A stretch of 64,000 bases of DNA from Sandaracinaceae bacterium (GTDB taxonomy: Bacteria > Myxococcota_A > Polyangia > Polyangiales > Houyiibacteriaceae): contig JACKEI010000003.1 in NCBI GenBank assembly GCA_020633075.1, positions 434,001 to 498,000 of the forward strand, given 5' to 3'. Position numbers and translations under genes: made by a program. The first letter of the stretch is position 1. Each line of letters opens with the position of its first letter. Under the pieces are notes generated by a model, which was not told the DNA's origin, made no database searches, and was given only the letters and a program-made list of their open reading frames with translations. This document shows, in pieces, positions 1-7,462 of this stretch.

Positions 1-557
1 TAGCGCAGGCGCAGCGTGCCCTCGTCCAGCTCGCCGCGGAGCGCGGAGGCCGGCTCGGCGTCGAGCGCTGCGACGAACGCACGCTCCGCCTCGGACCAAC
101 CGCCGTCCGTCCACGTGTCGTCGACCCAGGCGCCGTCGCGCCAGCGGGCCTCGCGCGTGACCTCCGCTGCTTCGGCCGGCAGCAGCGCGCCTCTCAGCGC
201 CAGCGTGACCTGCTCGTCGCCGGCTCGGAGGGCGGCCCTGGCGTACTGCGCGTCTTGCTGCACCGTCTCCGCGGCGCGGGCTTCCCCTCGCGCGCTTCCG
301 GCGCGTGTCACGGACAGCTCGTAGAACAAGCACGGCGCGCCGTCCACGGGGCAGGTGAGCGCGTCCCCGTCCGCCACGAGGGTGCCTCGCGTCGCGTTCA
401 CCTCTCCCGCGAGCAGCGCGCGCAGCGGGCGCTCCTGCAGCGCCATGACCCTCTCGGTCCGGATGCGCGTGTCGGTGCCGCGCATGTGTCCCAGAATCCA
501 AGCGAAGAAGAGCGCCATGACGGCGCCTCCCAACCACAAGCCAACTGCCACAGTCAT
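1..557 (-). CDS. GIDE-like membrane-anchored protein (3' end cut by window)
   Basis: Reading from ATG 557 gives at least 185 codons open to the window edge, so the C-terminus may be missing (the last two bases read TA). The N-terminus has one strong membrane segment (about residues 4-23) followed by a basic stretch. The soluble part contains G-TLVADGDALTCPVDGAPCLFYE, which resembles the GIDE domain pattern (a Pro/Cys pair followed by a YE beta-strand) of bacterial membrane proteins related to the MUL1 ligase fold, without a RING. The ATG overlaps the stop of the upstream acyltransferase gene (ATGA), so the two are translationally coupled. It is probably an envelope protein linked to the lipid enzyme before it. 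The family call rests on a short motif and is moderate. Confidence 0.55.
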   Translation of the reverse strand, partial: MTVAVGLWLGGAVMALFFAWILGHMRGTDTRIRTERVMALQERPLRALLAGEVNATRGTLVADGDALTCPVDGAPCLFYELSVTRAGSARGEARAAETVQQDAQYARAALRAGDEQVTLALRGALLPAEAAEVTREARWRDGAWVDDTWTDGGWSEAERAFVAALDAEPASALRGELDEGTLRLR

Positions 558-1366
558 ACGCGACCTCCTGCTGCCCGGTGTGAGACGCGGGCCTCGTCGA
601 CCAGCGCCTGCACCGCGCGCTGTGCGCGGAGCGCCAGCTCGGTGGTCTTGCCTTCTGCCGGGAACGGCTCACCCACACGGACGACCACGTGCGTCCGGGG
701 GCGCGCCGCCACCTGCTCGAGATGGGTGACGAAGGGCGTCTCGAAGTACTCGACCCCTGCGTCGTAGGCGAGGCCTACGGGCACGATGTCCACGGGGAGC
801 CCGCGCGCCGCCGCGAACGCGCCCGGGAGGAAGGGCCGCACCTCGTCGCCGATGTAGGTGGTGCCTTCGGGGTAGACCACCACGGTCTCGCCCGCGTCCA
901 GCGCGCGTCGAATCGCGCGGATGGCGCGCGCGCCGCTGTGCCCGCTCTCGCGGTCGACGAAGATGGTGCGCCCCTCGCGCGAGAGAGGACCGATGACGGG
1001 CCAGCTCGCGAGGTCCCCGCGCGACAGCATCACGCCGCCGAAGAGACTCATCATCACGCCGATGTCGAACGCCGTGCGGTGGTTGGCGACGATCAGCCGC
1101 GCCCGCGTGGACGGAGGCAGCGGGCCGTCCCCCGACACCTGCAGACCGAAGATGTGCAGCAGCCGCTTGCTGGTGCGCGCCTTGGTGGCGACGCGGATGG
1201 CCTCACGCGCGGTGTCGTCGCTCGCGAGCGCGAGCTCCAGCCGCAGGCGCGCCAGGGTCGTGGTCAGCGATCCCGCGAACTGCAGGAGGCGACGACGGAC
1301 GCGCAGCTCGTCCAAGACACCACGCCCGCCGTGTGCGAGGGGCGGGCTCTTCGACGCATCGATCAT
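554..1366 (-). CDS. PlsC-family 1-acyl-glycerol-3-phosphate acyltransferase
   Basis: A 270-residue member of the lysophosphatidate acyltransferase family. It transfers an acyl group from acyl-CoA or acyl-ACP to a lysophospholipid at the inner membrane. The HX4D catalytic motif is visible as NHRTAFD (about residues 92-98) and the glycerol-phosphate binding motif as YPEGTTY (about 165-171). The FVDRESGHSGARAIR segment between them is typical of family block II. Its gene follows the haem oxygenase gene after 18 nt and is coupled to the GIDE-like gene by an ATGA overlap, so the three likely form an operon. No Shine-Dalgarno is visible. A TATCGT hexamer lies 6 nt before the ATG, so an internal leaderless transcript is possible. 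Confidence 0.85.
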   Translation of the reverse strand: MIDASKSPPLAHGGRGVLDELRVRRRLLQFAGSLTTTLARLRLELALASDDTAREAIRVATKARTSKRLLHIFGLQVSGDGPLPPSTRARLIVANHRTAFDIGVMMSLFGGVMLSRGDLASWPVIGPLSREGRTIFVDRESGHSGARAIRAIRRALDAGETVVVYPEGTTYIGDEVRPFLPGAFAAARGLPVDIVPVGLAYDAGVEYFETPFVTHLEQVAARPRTHVVVRVGEPFPAEGKTTELALRAQRAVQALVDEARVSHRAAGGRV

Positions 1367-1384
1367 GCGTGCACGATACGCGAC

Positions 1385-2590
1385 TCAGGCGGCGCTCGCT
1401 CGCTTCGCTTCGAAGTTGGGGTCCTTTCCGGCCAGCATGTCCTCGACGTTGTAGCGCAGCAGGTGCCGCCCCACGCGCGTCGCGACGTCGTCGAGACCCG
1501 GTGTCATCAGGCGCAGCACCTCGAGGGGCTTCACGAGCGCGCGCGTCAGGTGGATGACGTGCCGCCACTCGGGGTTGGGGACCTCCAGCGCCGAGGCGAT
1601 CTCGTGCCCGTTGAAGGCGTAGGTCAGCCCGTCGTGATAGCGCATCACGAGCTCCGCCAGGCGCGCCTCCCACGGGTTTCGCGAGCGTGACGCCGGCACG
1701 CGCCGGAGCGCGGCCGCGAGCGCCAACGAGTCCGCGTCCGGCCCGGGCTGGATGTCGTAGATCAGGTTCGCGAGGTTCTCCGTGCGCTCGAGGGAGCTGA
1801 GCTCGGCCAACAGCTCGGGGTGTACGCCGCTCAGGAAGCCCGAGTAGCGCCAGAGGTGCATGATCGCGCGCCGCTCGTGCTTGCTCAGCATGAAGCCCAT
1901 GGACTCGGCGCCCCGCAGCACCAGCGCCGAGAACTCCAGAGTGGTGCCGGCCATGTCGGCCTGGTTGATGGGCAGGCCCCAGGCGGGGGTGTTCCACTCT
2001 CCGCTCGCGAGGATCATGCGCCGCACGGTGGCGTGCATGACGCGCACGTGCGCGTTGATGCGGAAGCCCTCGTGGTAGCGGCGCAGACCGTCCACCTCGG
2101 CCGTCTCGATGACGAAGCGTCCGGTCTCGGCGAGGCGGCGCGGGGCCATTTTGTCCAGCTGTCGCGTCCACATGAGCGGCTTGACGGCTGGGGCGGAGTG
2201 GTAGCCGTTCATCAGTGACCAGGCGCTCAGGATGAACATGGCAGCTGGACCCAGCCGCTGGTACACGCGCGCGCCCTCGTTGAGCAGCTTGAAGTCCACC
2301 CACCCGGGCACGGTCTCCACGGCCTCGATGAAGGCGCGCAGCTCGGGGGCCGGGTCGTCGACGCTGGGCAGGCCCTTGCGCAGCGCGCCGTCGATCTGAG
2401 CCCGGCTGACGCGCCGCTCGGCGATCGCGCTGGCGAGCGCGTCTGCGACCGGGTCCGCCTCCAGGTAGAAGCGCGCGTAGCGGTCCGCCAGCGCCCCGTA
2501 CGTGCGCCGGGCGTGCGCGCGATTGACGTAGCGCTCGACGAAGTCGTCTGGCGATGCCTCTTGCCGAACCGCTTGTTCTCGCCGACCCAT
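1385..2590 (-). CDS. Lcp/MpaB-type haem oxygenase (DUF2236 family)
   Basis: A 401-residue protein of the ER-bound oxygenase MpaB / rubber oxygenase Lcp family. Characterised members are b-type haem enzymes that cleave C=C bonds of polyisoprene or farnesyl chains with O2. The residues known to be essential in Streptomyces Lcp (Arg164, Thr168, haem-ligand His198) have exact-spacing counterparts here: R152-T156 in RLAET and H186 in VRVMHATVR. No signal peptide or Tat motif is seen, unlike secreted Lcp, so an intracellular substrate is more likely. A GTG at 2662 would extend the frame, but it lies inside a palindrome. ATG 2590 is preferred because the family-like sequence starts there. It is the first gene of the PlsC/GIDE operon. 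The natural substrate is unknown. Confidence 0.75.
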   Translation of the reverse strand: MGRREQAVRQEASPDDFVERYVNRAHARRTYGALADRYARFYLEADPVADALASAIAERRVSRAQIDGALRKGLPSVDDPAPELRAFIEAVETVPGWVDFKLLNEGARVYQRLGPAAMFILSAWSLMNGYHSAPAVKPLMWTRQLDKMAPRRLAETGRFVIETAEVDGLRRYHEGFRINAHVRVMHATVRRMILASGEWNTPAWGLPINQADMAGTTLEFSALVLRGAESMGFMLSKHERRAIMHLWRYSGFLSGVHPELLAELSSLERTENLANLIYDIQPGPDADSLALAAALRRVPASRSRNPWEARLAELVMRYHDGLTYAFNGHEIASALEVPNPEWRHVIHLTRALVKPLEVLRLMTPGLDDVATRVGRHLLRYNVEDMLAGKDPNFEAKRASAA

Positions 2591-2655
2591 GTGCGCCTGC
2601 TGCTTCCGCTCACGAGGAACCACCGTGCCCGCGGAGCGCTGCGGACTCGGCCCGT

Positions 2656-2675
2656 AATTCACCTACCGGTGAATT
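2656..2675. promoter_or_regulatory. Perfect 8-bp inverted repeat, probable operator
   Basis: AATTCACC-tacc-GGTGAATT has two perfect 8-bp arms around 4 bp. It lies in the divergent intergenic region between the haem oxygenase gene (minus) and algH (plus). The AT-rich arms stand out from the GC-rich surroundings. Size and symmetry fit a TetR- or MarR-type repressor site, but no such regulator gene is adjacent. A shorter palindrome, ACTTG-g-CAAGT, follows at 2680-2690. Confidence 0.5.
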
Positions 2676-2738
2676 ATCGACTTGGCAAGTACCTTGCGCG
2701 TTCGCCTTCGGGCCGTTTGGGTTGCTATGGTTCTGCTC

Positions 2739-3308
2739 GTGAACACCGGTATCGCCCCCGGGCTCCTCGTCGCGGCACCCTCGCTGCGCTGTCCCTTCTT
2801 TCACCACAGCGTGGTGCTGGTGGTGGACCACGACGAGCAGGGCAGCTTCGGCTTCGTCATCAACAAGCTCGCGGGGGTCGCGCTCGATCAGCTGATCGAC
2901 CAGATGGACATCCCTCGCACGGTCTCCACCTCGCTGCCCGTGCTCATGGGCGGACCGGTTTCGCCGGAGTCGGGCTGGATCGTCTACGACCGCGAGGACG
3001 CCCTCGCCGCCGAGGGGGACGAAGACCGCGCGCTGGTCATCGGAGAGCGGCTGGCCTTCACCGCGTCGCTGGGCGTGCTCGAGCAGATGGCGCACGGCGA
3101 CGGCCCGGAGCGCGGCGTCATGCTGCTGGGGTACTCGGGGTGGTCGGCGGGGCAGCTGGAGCGCGAGATGCAGCAGGGCTCTTGGATCCCAGCGGACCTC
3201 GACCTCGACCTGATCTTCGCGACGCCCGTGACCGAGCGCTGGGGGGCCGCGCTGGCGGCGCTCGGTATCGACCCTGGCCGGATGACCACCCAGGTCTCCA
3301 GCGCCTGA
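2739..3308 (+). CDS. algH: YqgE/AlgH family protein (UPF0301)
   Basis: A 189-residue protein of the conserved UPF0301/AlgH family, whose biochemical role is unsettled (AlgH affects alginate and other regulation in Pseudomonas). Family landmarks are visible: an N-terminal G-LLVAAPSL, then FHHSVVLVVDHDEQGSFGFVINK, the GGPV loop, and the C-terminal GYSGWSAGQLE followed by W. GTG 2739 gives the usual N-terminus. ATG 2727 is also in frame but forms part of the -10-like TATGGT 7 nt before the GTG, so a leaderless GTG start is preferred. It is divergent from the haem oxygenase gene. It ends shortly before the rplI terminator of the opposite strand, so transcription is convergent there. Confidence 0.85.
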   Translation: MNTGIAPGLLVAAPSLRCPFFHHSVVLVVDHDEQGSFGFVINKLAGVALDQLIDQMDIPRTVSTSLPVLMGGPVSPESGWIVYDREDALAAEGDEDRALVIGERLAFTASLGVLEQMAHGDGPERGVMLLGYSGWSAGQLEREMQQGSWIPADLDLDLIFATPVTERWGAALAALGIDPGRMTTQVSSA

Positions 3309-3344
3309 CGCACTCGGCCAGGCCTTCCGGCTCACGGCCACGAA

Positions 3345-3380
3345 CGAAAAAGAGCGAGCCCGTTGCGGGGCCCGCTCTCT
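3345..3380 (-). terminator. Rho-independent terminator of rpsF-rpsR-rplI
   Basis: Read on the minus strand, an 11-bp stem (AGAGCGGGCCC pairing across a GCAAC-type loop, one mismatch) is followed directly by TTTTTCG. It lies 40 nt after the rplI stop. It is also positioned to stop convergent readthrough from algH, though the T-tract serves only the minus strand. Confidence 0.75.
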
Positions 3381-3419
3381 CTCCGGTTCATGAGGGCTCC
3401 GCAAGGAGCGCCCTCGGGC

Positions 3420-3881
3420 TCAGGAGGCCGTCTTGACCTCGAGCTTGACCTGACCACGCACGCCGTAGGCGAACTTGATCTCGACCATGTAGGTGCCGAC
3501 GTCCTTGATGATCTCCTCCGGCATGACCAGCTTGCGCTTGTCCACCCGGATGTCCTTGCGCTCGAGCGCCTCGGTGACGTCCTGCGCGGTGACCGACCCG
3601 AAGAGCTTGCCCTCGGGGCTGGCCTCCTTGGCCACCATGATGACGACGCCCTTGAGGCTCTCCGCCATCTTCTCCTGCTCTTCGCGCAGCTTCTGGGCCT
3701 TCTTCTCGGCCAGGGCCCGCTCGTGCTCGGCCTGCTTCATCGTCGCGCGCGTCGCCATCACGGCAAGCCCACGGGGGATGAGGAAGTTGCGCGCGTAGCC
3801 GCGACGCACCTTGACGATCTGACCGAAGCTACCGAGGTGCTCGACCTCGCTCTTCAAAACAACTTGTACGTTCGATGCCAT
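3420..3881 (-). CDS. rplI: 50S ribosomal protein L9
   Basis: A 153-residue bL9 at the base of the L1 stalk. The canonical N-terminal domain is clear: VQVVLKSEVEHLGSFGQIVKV followed by RRGYARNFLIPRGLA. A long charged connecting helix (about residues 45-80) and a C-terminal rRNA-binding domain follow. It is the last gene of the rpsF-rpsR-rplI operon, 7 nt after rpsR, and is followed by a terminator. Length and order match the family. There is no ssb or priB gene between rpsF and rpsR. Confidence 0.97.
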   Translation of the reverse strand: MASNVQVVLKSEVEHLGSFGQIVKVRRGYARNFLIPRGLAVMATRATMKQAEHERALAEKKAQKLREEQEKMAESLKGVVIMVAKEASPEGKLFGSVTAQDVTEALERKDIRVDKRKLVMPEEIIKDVGTYMVEIKFAYGVRGQVKLEVKTAS

Positions 3882-3888
3882 CGTGGCC

Positions 3889-4191
3889 TCACTTCGACGT
3901 GGTGTAGGGGAGGAGCGCGATGTTGCGCGCGCGCTTCACCGCGAGGGTGAGGGCGCGCTGCTGCTTCGCGGAGAGTCCGCTCACTCGGCGGGGCGTGATC
4001 TTGCCGCGGTCGCTGATGAAGTACTTCAGCTGCTGCGGGTCTTTGTAGTCGAAGGTCTGCGGCTCGTCGCCCGAGAAGTTGGGCGAGCGCTTGCGGCCAC
4101 CGCCGCCGCCCATGCCACCACCGCCGCCACCGCGGCGGCGCGAGTCCGAGCGACCGTCGCGCGAGTCGTTGTCGTTGTCGTTGTCGTGCAT
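3889..4191 (-). CDS. rpsR: 30S ribosomal protein S18 with Gly/Arg-rich N-terminus
   Basis: A 100-residue bS18. The C-terminal two-thirds is canonical: FDYKDPQQLKYFISDRGKI, then PRRVSGLSAKQQRALTLAVKRARNIALLPY. ATG 4191 is chosen because it lies 1 nt after the rpsF stop region and because the longer in-frame reading runs back through rpsF. The first 35 or so residues are unusual: an Asn/Asp alternation (HDNDNDND), an Arg-Ser segment and a glycine run broken by one Met. S18 binds S6 on the 30S platform. The partner S6 here has an acidic tail, so the two extensions could interact electrostatically. That last point is inference. Confidence 0.95.
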   Translation of the reverse strand: MHDNDNDNDSRDGRSDSRRRGGGGGGMGGGGGRKRSPNFSGDEPQTFDYKDPQQLKYFISDRGKITPRRVSGLSAKQQRALTLAVKRARNIALLPYTTSK

Positions 4192-4192
4192 C

Positions 4193-4726
4193 TCAGGCCT
4201 CCTCGTCTTCGCTGTCGTCGCTGTCGCTGTCGCTGTCGTCGCTGTCGTCCGACGAGTCCATGTCGCGGTCGTCGCGGTCGTCACGACGCGAGCGCTCCTC
4301 GAGCCCAAGGCGCTGCGCGAAGGTCAGCTCCGGCTCGTCCTCGCTCTGCTCGAGGGCCTCGAACTCGACCTCGGTCGGGTCGACGGTCACGGACGCCGGG
4401 TCGATCATGTCTTCCAGCACGATGGTCTGGAAGCGGATGACCGAGTCGAGCAGGCGCAGGTTGCGCTCCAGCTCGGCGACGATGTCCCCGAAGCCCACGT
4501 AGCGCAGGTACACGTAGATACCGCGCGTGTGCTTCTGGATGGGGTACGCCAGACGGCGCTTGCCCCAGGTGTCCACCTTGGTCAGCGTGGCGCCGAGACG
4601 CGCGGTGACCTCACGGACACGCGTGGCGACCTTCTCGGCCTCGGCGGTGTCCACGTTGGGACGAAGGATGTAAATGGTCTCATATTCGCGGGCCCACCGT
4701 GTGGGTGCCGCTGCTGCACTGGTCAT
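4193..4726 (-). CDS. rpsF: 30S ribosomal protein S6 with long acidic Ser/Asp tail
   Basis: A 177-residue bS6, longer than the usual 95-130. The core is clear: YETIYILRPN near residue 15, WGKRRLAYPIQKHTRGIYVYL, then RNLRLLDSVIRFQTI. ATG 4726 has a strong AGGAGGAA Shine-Dalgarno 4 nt upstream; the longer frame to 4795 has none. After the core comes a charged region ending in roughly 20 residues of Ser/Asp/Glu encoded by a degenerate GTC/GCT repeat. In E. coli, RimK adds glutamates to the S6 C-terminus, so an acidic tail has precedent, but a genetically encoded one this long is uncommon. It is first in the operon with rpsR and rplI. Confidence 0.96.
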   Translation of the reverse strand: MTSAAAAPTRWAREYETIYILRPNVDTAEAEKVATRVREVTARLGATLTKVDTWGKRRLAYPIQKHTRGIYVYLRYVGFGDIVAELERNLRLLDSVIRFQTIVLEDMIDPASVTVDPTEVEFEALEQSEDEPELTFAQRLGLEERSRRDDRDDRDMDSSDDSDDSDSDSDDSEDEEA

Positions 4727-4748
4727 GCTTCCTCCTGGGCAATCGGCC

Positions 4749-4810
4749 CCGGCCCTGTGCCGGAGCGAGGAAAGGACGCGCTCTATAGCGGACATTGCCA
4801 GGCGGCGCCA
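4749..4810 (-). promoter_or_regulatory. Candidate rpsF promoter and leader hairpin
   Basis: On the minus strand a TATAGA -10-like hexamer (4787-4782) lies 17 nt after a weak TGGCGC -35 (4810-4805). This would give a leader of about 50 nt. Within it CCGGC-acagg-GCCGG (4763-4749) can form a 5-bp hairpin. rpsF leaders of many bacteria bind S6:S18 for autoregulation; whether this hairpin fits that motif was not established. Confidence 0.35.
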
Positions 4811-4811
4811 G

Positions 4812-5378
4812 TCAGTCCGTCAGCCGCCCCAGGCCCAGCAGCGCCACGAGGGTGTCGCGCAGCGGGCCAGGGTCCGAAGTGGGGAGGTGCGCGGAGGCCC
4901 CCGCTCGGAGCACGCCCGCGCCCGGACCCCCCACCACGATGATGCGCGTCGCTCTCGTTTCGGGGTGCGCCTGCAGGCTGCGGACCAGCTGCGCGAGCTC
5001 CGCCTCCGTCTTGACCTCGTCCGCCATCAGGAGGGCCGCGTCGGGTGGCGTGGCTCCCATGCTCAGGAGGAAGAGCTGTGGGTCCGTGCACACGCTCACG
5101 CTGACCTCCGGCCCGAGGGCCGCGCCGAGCGCCTCCGTCAAGGCGGCCGACCCGTGCACCATCACGCGGGGGACGCCCGCCAGCCATGTGGGGATCGGGT
5201 ATCCGTAGCGCCGTAGGAAGTCGAGGACGTCGCGCCGGTGGAAGCGCAGGTGACGCCCCGGCGTGCGGAAGTGCGGCAGGTCTCCACGCCCCGCCCAGTT
5301 GTGAATGGTCTTCATGTCCACTTGGCAACAGCGCGCCACCTCGGCTGCCGTGAGGAGTTCCCTACCGCTGTTTTCCAT
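4812..5378 (-). CDS. HTH (excisionase/MerR-like) regulator with receiver-like C-terminal domain
   Basis: A 188-residue protein. Residues 8-58 form a MerR/HTH_17-type winged helix (LLTAAEVARCCQVDMKTIHNWAG, then RTPGRHLRFHRRDVLDFLRRYG), the arrangement in which helix-turn-helix proteins read a tip-loop HLRF. Residues 70-185 look like a flavodoxin-like or pseudo-receiver fold (alternating strands such as DAALLMADEV and RIIVVGG), without a convincing phospho-acceptor pattern. Such fusions are frequent in Myxococcota. The start is taken at ATG 5378. A TATAGT hexamer lies 9 nt upstream. It sits 5' of the rpsF operon on the same strand but with its own spacing, so a role in ribosomal protein control is not implied. 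Confidence 0.7.
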   Translation of the reverse strand: MENSGRELLTAAEVARCCQVDMKTIHNWAGRGDLPHFRTPGRHLRFHRRDVLDFLRRYGYPIPTWLAGVPRVMVHGSAALTEALGAALGPEVSVSVCTDPQLFLLSMGATPPDAALLMADEVKTEAELAQLVRSLQAHPETRATRIIVVGGPGAGVLRAGASAHLPTSDPGPLRDTLVALLGLGRLTD

Positions 5379-5456
5379 TCGGGACTTACTATACCTCAAA
5401 TGGGGCTATGAGGCACGCAATCTCCCCGCCCTGCGTGCTTCCGCAGCCGGAGCGCC

Positions 5457-6251
5457 TCAGCGACAGGGGGTAGTGAGCAGGGCCTCTTGCAGGGCCAGCC
5501 GGGTCGCCTCCGCGAGGCCCAGCCGCTCGGCGAGGTAGCCCTCCACGCTCGCGTGCGAGCGGGTCATCTCGTCCCAGGCCGCCCGCAGGTAGTCCGCGTC
5601 CACCGAGAGCAGGCGCAGCACGGGCTCGGTGTTGGGAGTCCGCCAGGGACGGCGGGTCAGCCACGGCGCCGCGCGCGCGAGCTGGGCGCGATAGGCCAGG
5701 TTGTTGGCGTGCGGGGTCTCGTTCGAGCGCAGGTAGTCGTCCAGCACCGTGGGCCAGCTCGCCCCGAGGGCGCTGAGCAGGAGCGCCGCGACCAGCCCGG
5801 TGCGGTCCTTCCCGGCGCTGCAGTGAAAGAGCAGCGGCCGCCTCCGCTCGTCGGCCACCAAGCGCATGAGCACACCCAGCTGGGGGTAGGCGCTCTGCAC
5901 GAAGGCGCGGTTGATCTGCGACAGGAGGTCGAGGGGCAGGTCCTCGAAGCGGCCGCCGCGGATGGCGCTGGCGAGCTCCTTGGTGAGGTCGCCCGAGTCG
6001 ATGGAGAGCAGCACCAGCTGCGCGCCCGCCGGCGTGTAGGTCGGCCCGTAGCGCTCGCGCTCGTAGGGCGTGCGCAGGTCCACCAGCGTGCGCAGCCCGA
6101 GCCCATCCACGGCCGCGCGGGCGGTGGGCGTGAGCTTCGAGAGCGCGCCAGCGCGAAACACCAGGCCACGCCGCACTTCGCGCCCCCCCTCCACGGGCAG
6201 GCCTCCGAGATCCCGCAGGTTGAGGTCCAGCAGCGCAGGGTTCGCGGTCAC
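5457..6251 (-). CDS. Tyrosine-protein phosphatase (Y_phosphatase3 family)
   Basis: A 264-residue protein with the CX5R P-loop HCSAGKDRTG (about residues 144-153), the signature of the Listeria LipA / MptpB-like family, which acts on phosphotyrosine and sometimes phosphoinositides. The N-terminal LRDLGGLPVEGGREVRRGLVFRAG block and the LVDLRTPYERE strand-loop are also family hallmarks. No signal peptide is evident. The gene starts with GTG at 6251; a TAGGTC hexamer lies 6 nt upstream and no Shine-Dalgarno is seen. It is divergent from the diguanylate cyclase gene. Confidence 0.87.
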   Translation of the reverse strand: MTANPALLDLNLRDLGGLPVEGGREVRRGLVFRAGALSKLTPTARAAVDGLGLRTLVDLRTPYERERYGPTYTPAGAQLVLLSIDSGDLTKELASAIRGGRFEDLPLDLLSQINRAFVQSAYPQLGVLMRLVADERRRPLLFHCSAGKDRTGLVAALLLSALGASWPTVLDDYLRSNETPHANNLAYRAQLARAAPWLTRRPWRTPNTEPVLRLLSVDADYLRAAWDEMTRSHASVEGYLAERLGLAEATRLALQEALLTTPCR

Positions 6252-6361
6252 GCTTGCGACCTACCCGACCCGCGCGAGCCTGTCGAGCGCACGGCGGCCT
6301 CCCACGTTCGCTCCGTCCTTTTGCTATGCCGAGCGTGGCGGGCGCGATACGTTCGTGACGT

Positions 6362-7462
6362 GTGAACCAACCTGAGCGACGCAGGAAGACTCCGTACGAG
6401 ACGCACGAGCTGCACGGCTTGGCGACCAAGGCGGTGACGCAGAGCTACCTGGTCGTGTTCGTCGGGTTGGTGCTGCAGTTCCTCACCGAGCTGGTGCTGC
6501 GTCAGTCCCCGGGCTTCGCCGACGACACGGTGCGCGACTCCGCGGTGCGGTATCTCTCGGGGGCGGCTTGCGGGCTCGCAGCGTTCCTCGCGGCTCGTCT
6601 CGTCCCCGTGTCGCGTCGGCACCCCTTCATCGAGGCCTACGTCCTGATGCTGGCGGTGACCGCCCTGCTGGCGCGTGCTGGGCACCACACGGGGGGCGCG
6701 GAAGGCCCCTACGCCGTGAGCTACTGTGTCGTGCTCTTCTGCTGGAGCCTGATCATGCCGGGCGGCGCACGTTACGCGGCGTTTCCGATCTTCGGTTCGC
6801 TGGTGACCTTCTACGCCGTGCTCTACGCGTCCGGCGGGGTCGGGTTCTTCGGTGTCCGGACGACGGCCTTCGCCCTCTTCACGACGAGCTCGGCCGGGTT
6901 CTCCCTGGTGTACGCGGAGGTCCTAGAGCGCTGGCGTGTGCGCGTCAGCCTGGCCGTGACGACGGACACCCTCACGCAGGTGCTCAGCCGGGGCTACGTC
7001 CTGGAGCGGCTCGAGGCCGCGCTCGAGGCGCGTCGGCGAAGCGGGCCCGTGAGTGTGCTCATGGTCGACGTGGACTTCTTCAAGAAGGTCAACGACACCT
7101 ACGGTCACGACATGGGCGACGCCGTGCTGAAGCGCGTCGCAGGAGCGCTCGTCGCGTCGACGCGCCGCGGAGACGTGTGCGGTCGCGTCGGGGGGGAGGA
7201 GTTCGTGATCGTGCTCGAGGACTGCGACGCCTCGGCCGCCCTCGAGGTGAGCGAGCGGGTGCGCGCCAGCGTCGGGGCCCTGCGCTTCGCCACGCCCGAG
7301 ACGCTGCTCGGCGGCTCCTTTGGTGTGACCGTGTCGATCGGCGTGGTGACGGTCTCGCCGGAGCAGGTGGGCACGCTGGAGAGCACGCTCCGGGCGGCCG
7401 ACCGGGCCCTCTACGGCAGCAAGGCCGGCGGGCGCGACCGCGTGACCATGGCGGAGAGCTAG
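6362..7462 (+). CDS. Membrane diguanylate cyclase (GGDEF)
   Basis: A 366-residue protein. About six hydrophobic segments fill residues 20-185, forming an integral membrane sensor without a recognised ligand domain. Residues 205-362 form a GGDEF domain with active-site GGEEF (inside GRVGGEEFVIVL) and the substrate-binding DVDFFKKVNDTYGHDMGD. An RxxD inhibitory site (RRGD) sits five residues before GGEEF, so product feedback by c-di-GMP is expected. It makes c-di-GMP from two GTP. The GTG start at 6362 has a TACGTT hexamer 8 nt upstream. The 3' end overlaps the convergent Nudix gene by 4 nt. Confidence 0.92.
   Translation: MNQPERRRKTPYETHELHGLATKAVTQSYLVVFVGLVLQFLTELVLRQSPGFADDTVRDSAVRYLSGAACGLAAFLAARLVPVSRRHPFIEAYVLMLAVTALLARAGHHTGGAEGPYAVSYCVVLFCWSLIMPGGARYAAFPIFGSLVTFYAVLYASGGVGFFGVRTTAFALFTTSSAGFSLVYAEVLERWRVRVSLAVTTDTLTQVLSRGYVLERLEAALEARRRSGPVSVLMVDVDFFKKVNDTYGHDMGDAVLKRVAGALVASTRRGDVCGRVGGEEFVIVLEDCDASAALEVSERVRASVGALRFATPETLLGGSFGVTVSIGVVTVSPEQVGTLESTLRAADRALYGSKAGGRDRVTMAES

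Noticed and set aside
2660..2662. GTG 2662 as start of the haem oxygenase
   Set aside because: It lies within the 2656-2675 palindrome and adds 24 residues unlike the family; ATG 2590 is better.
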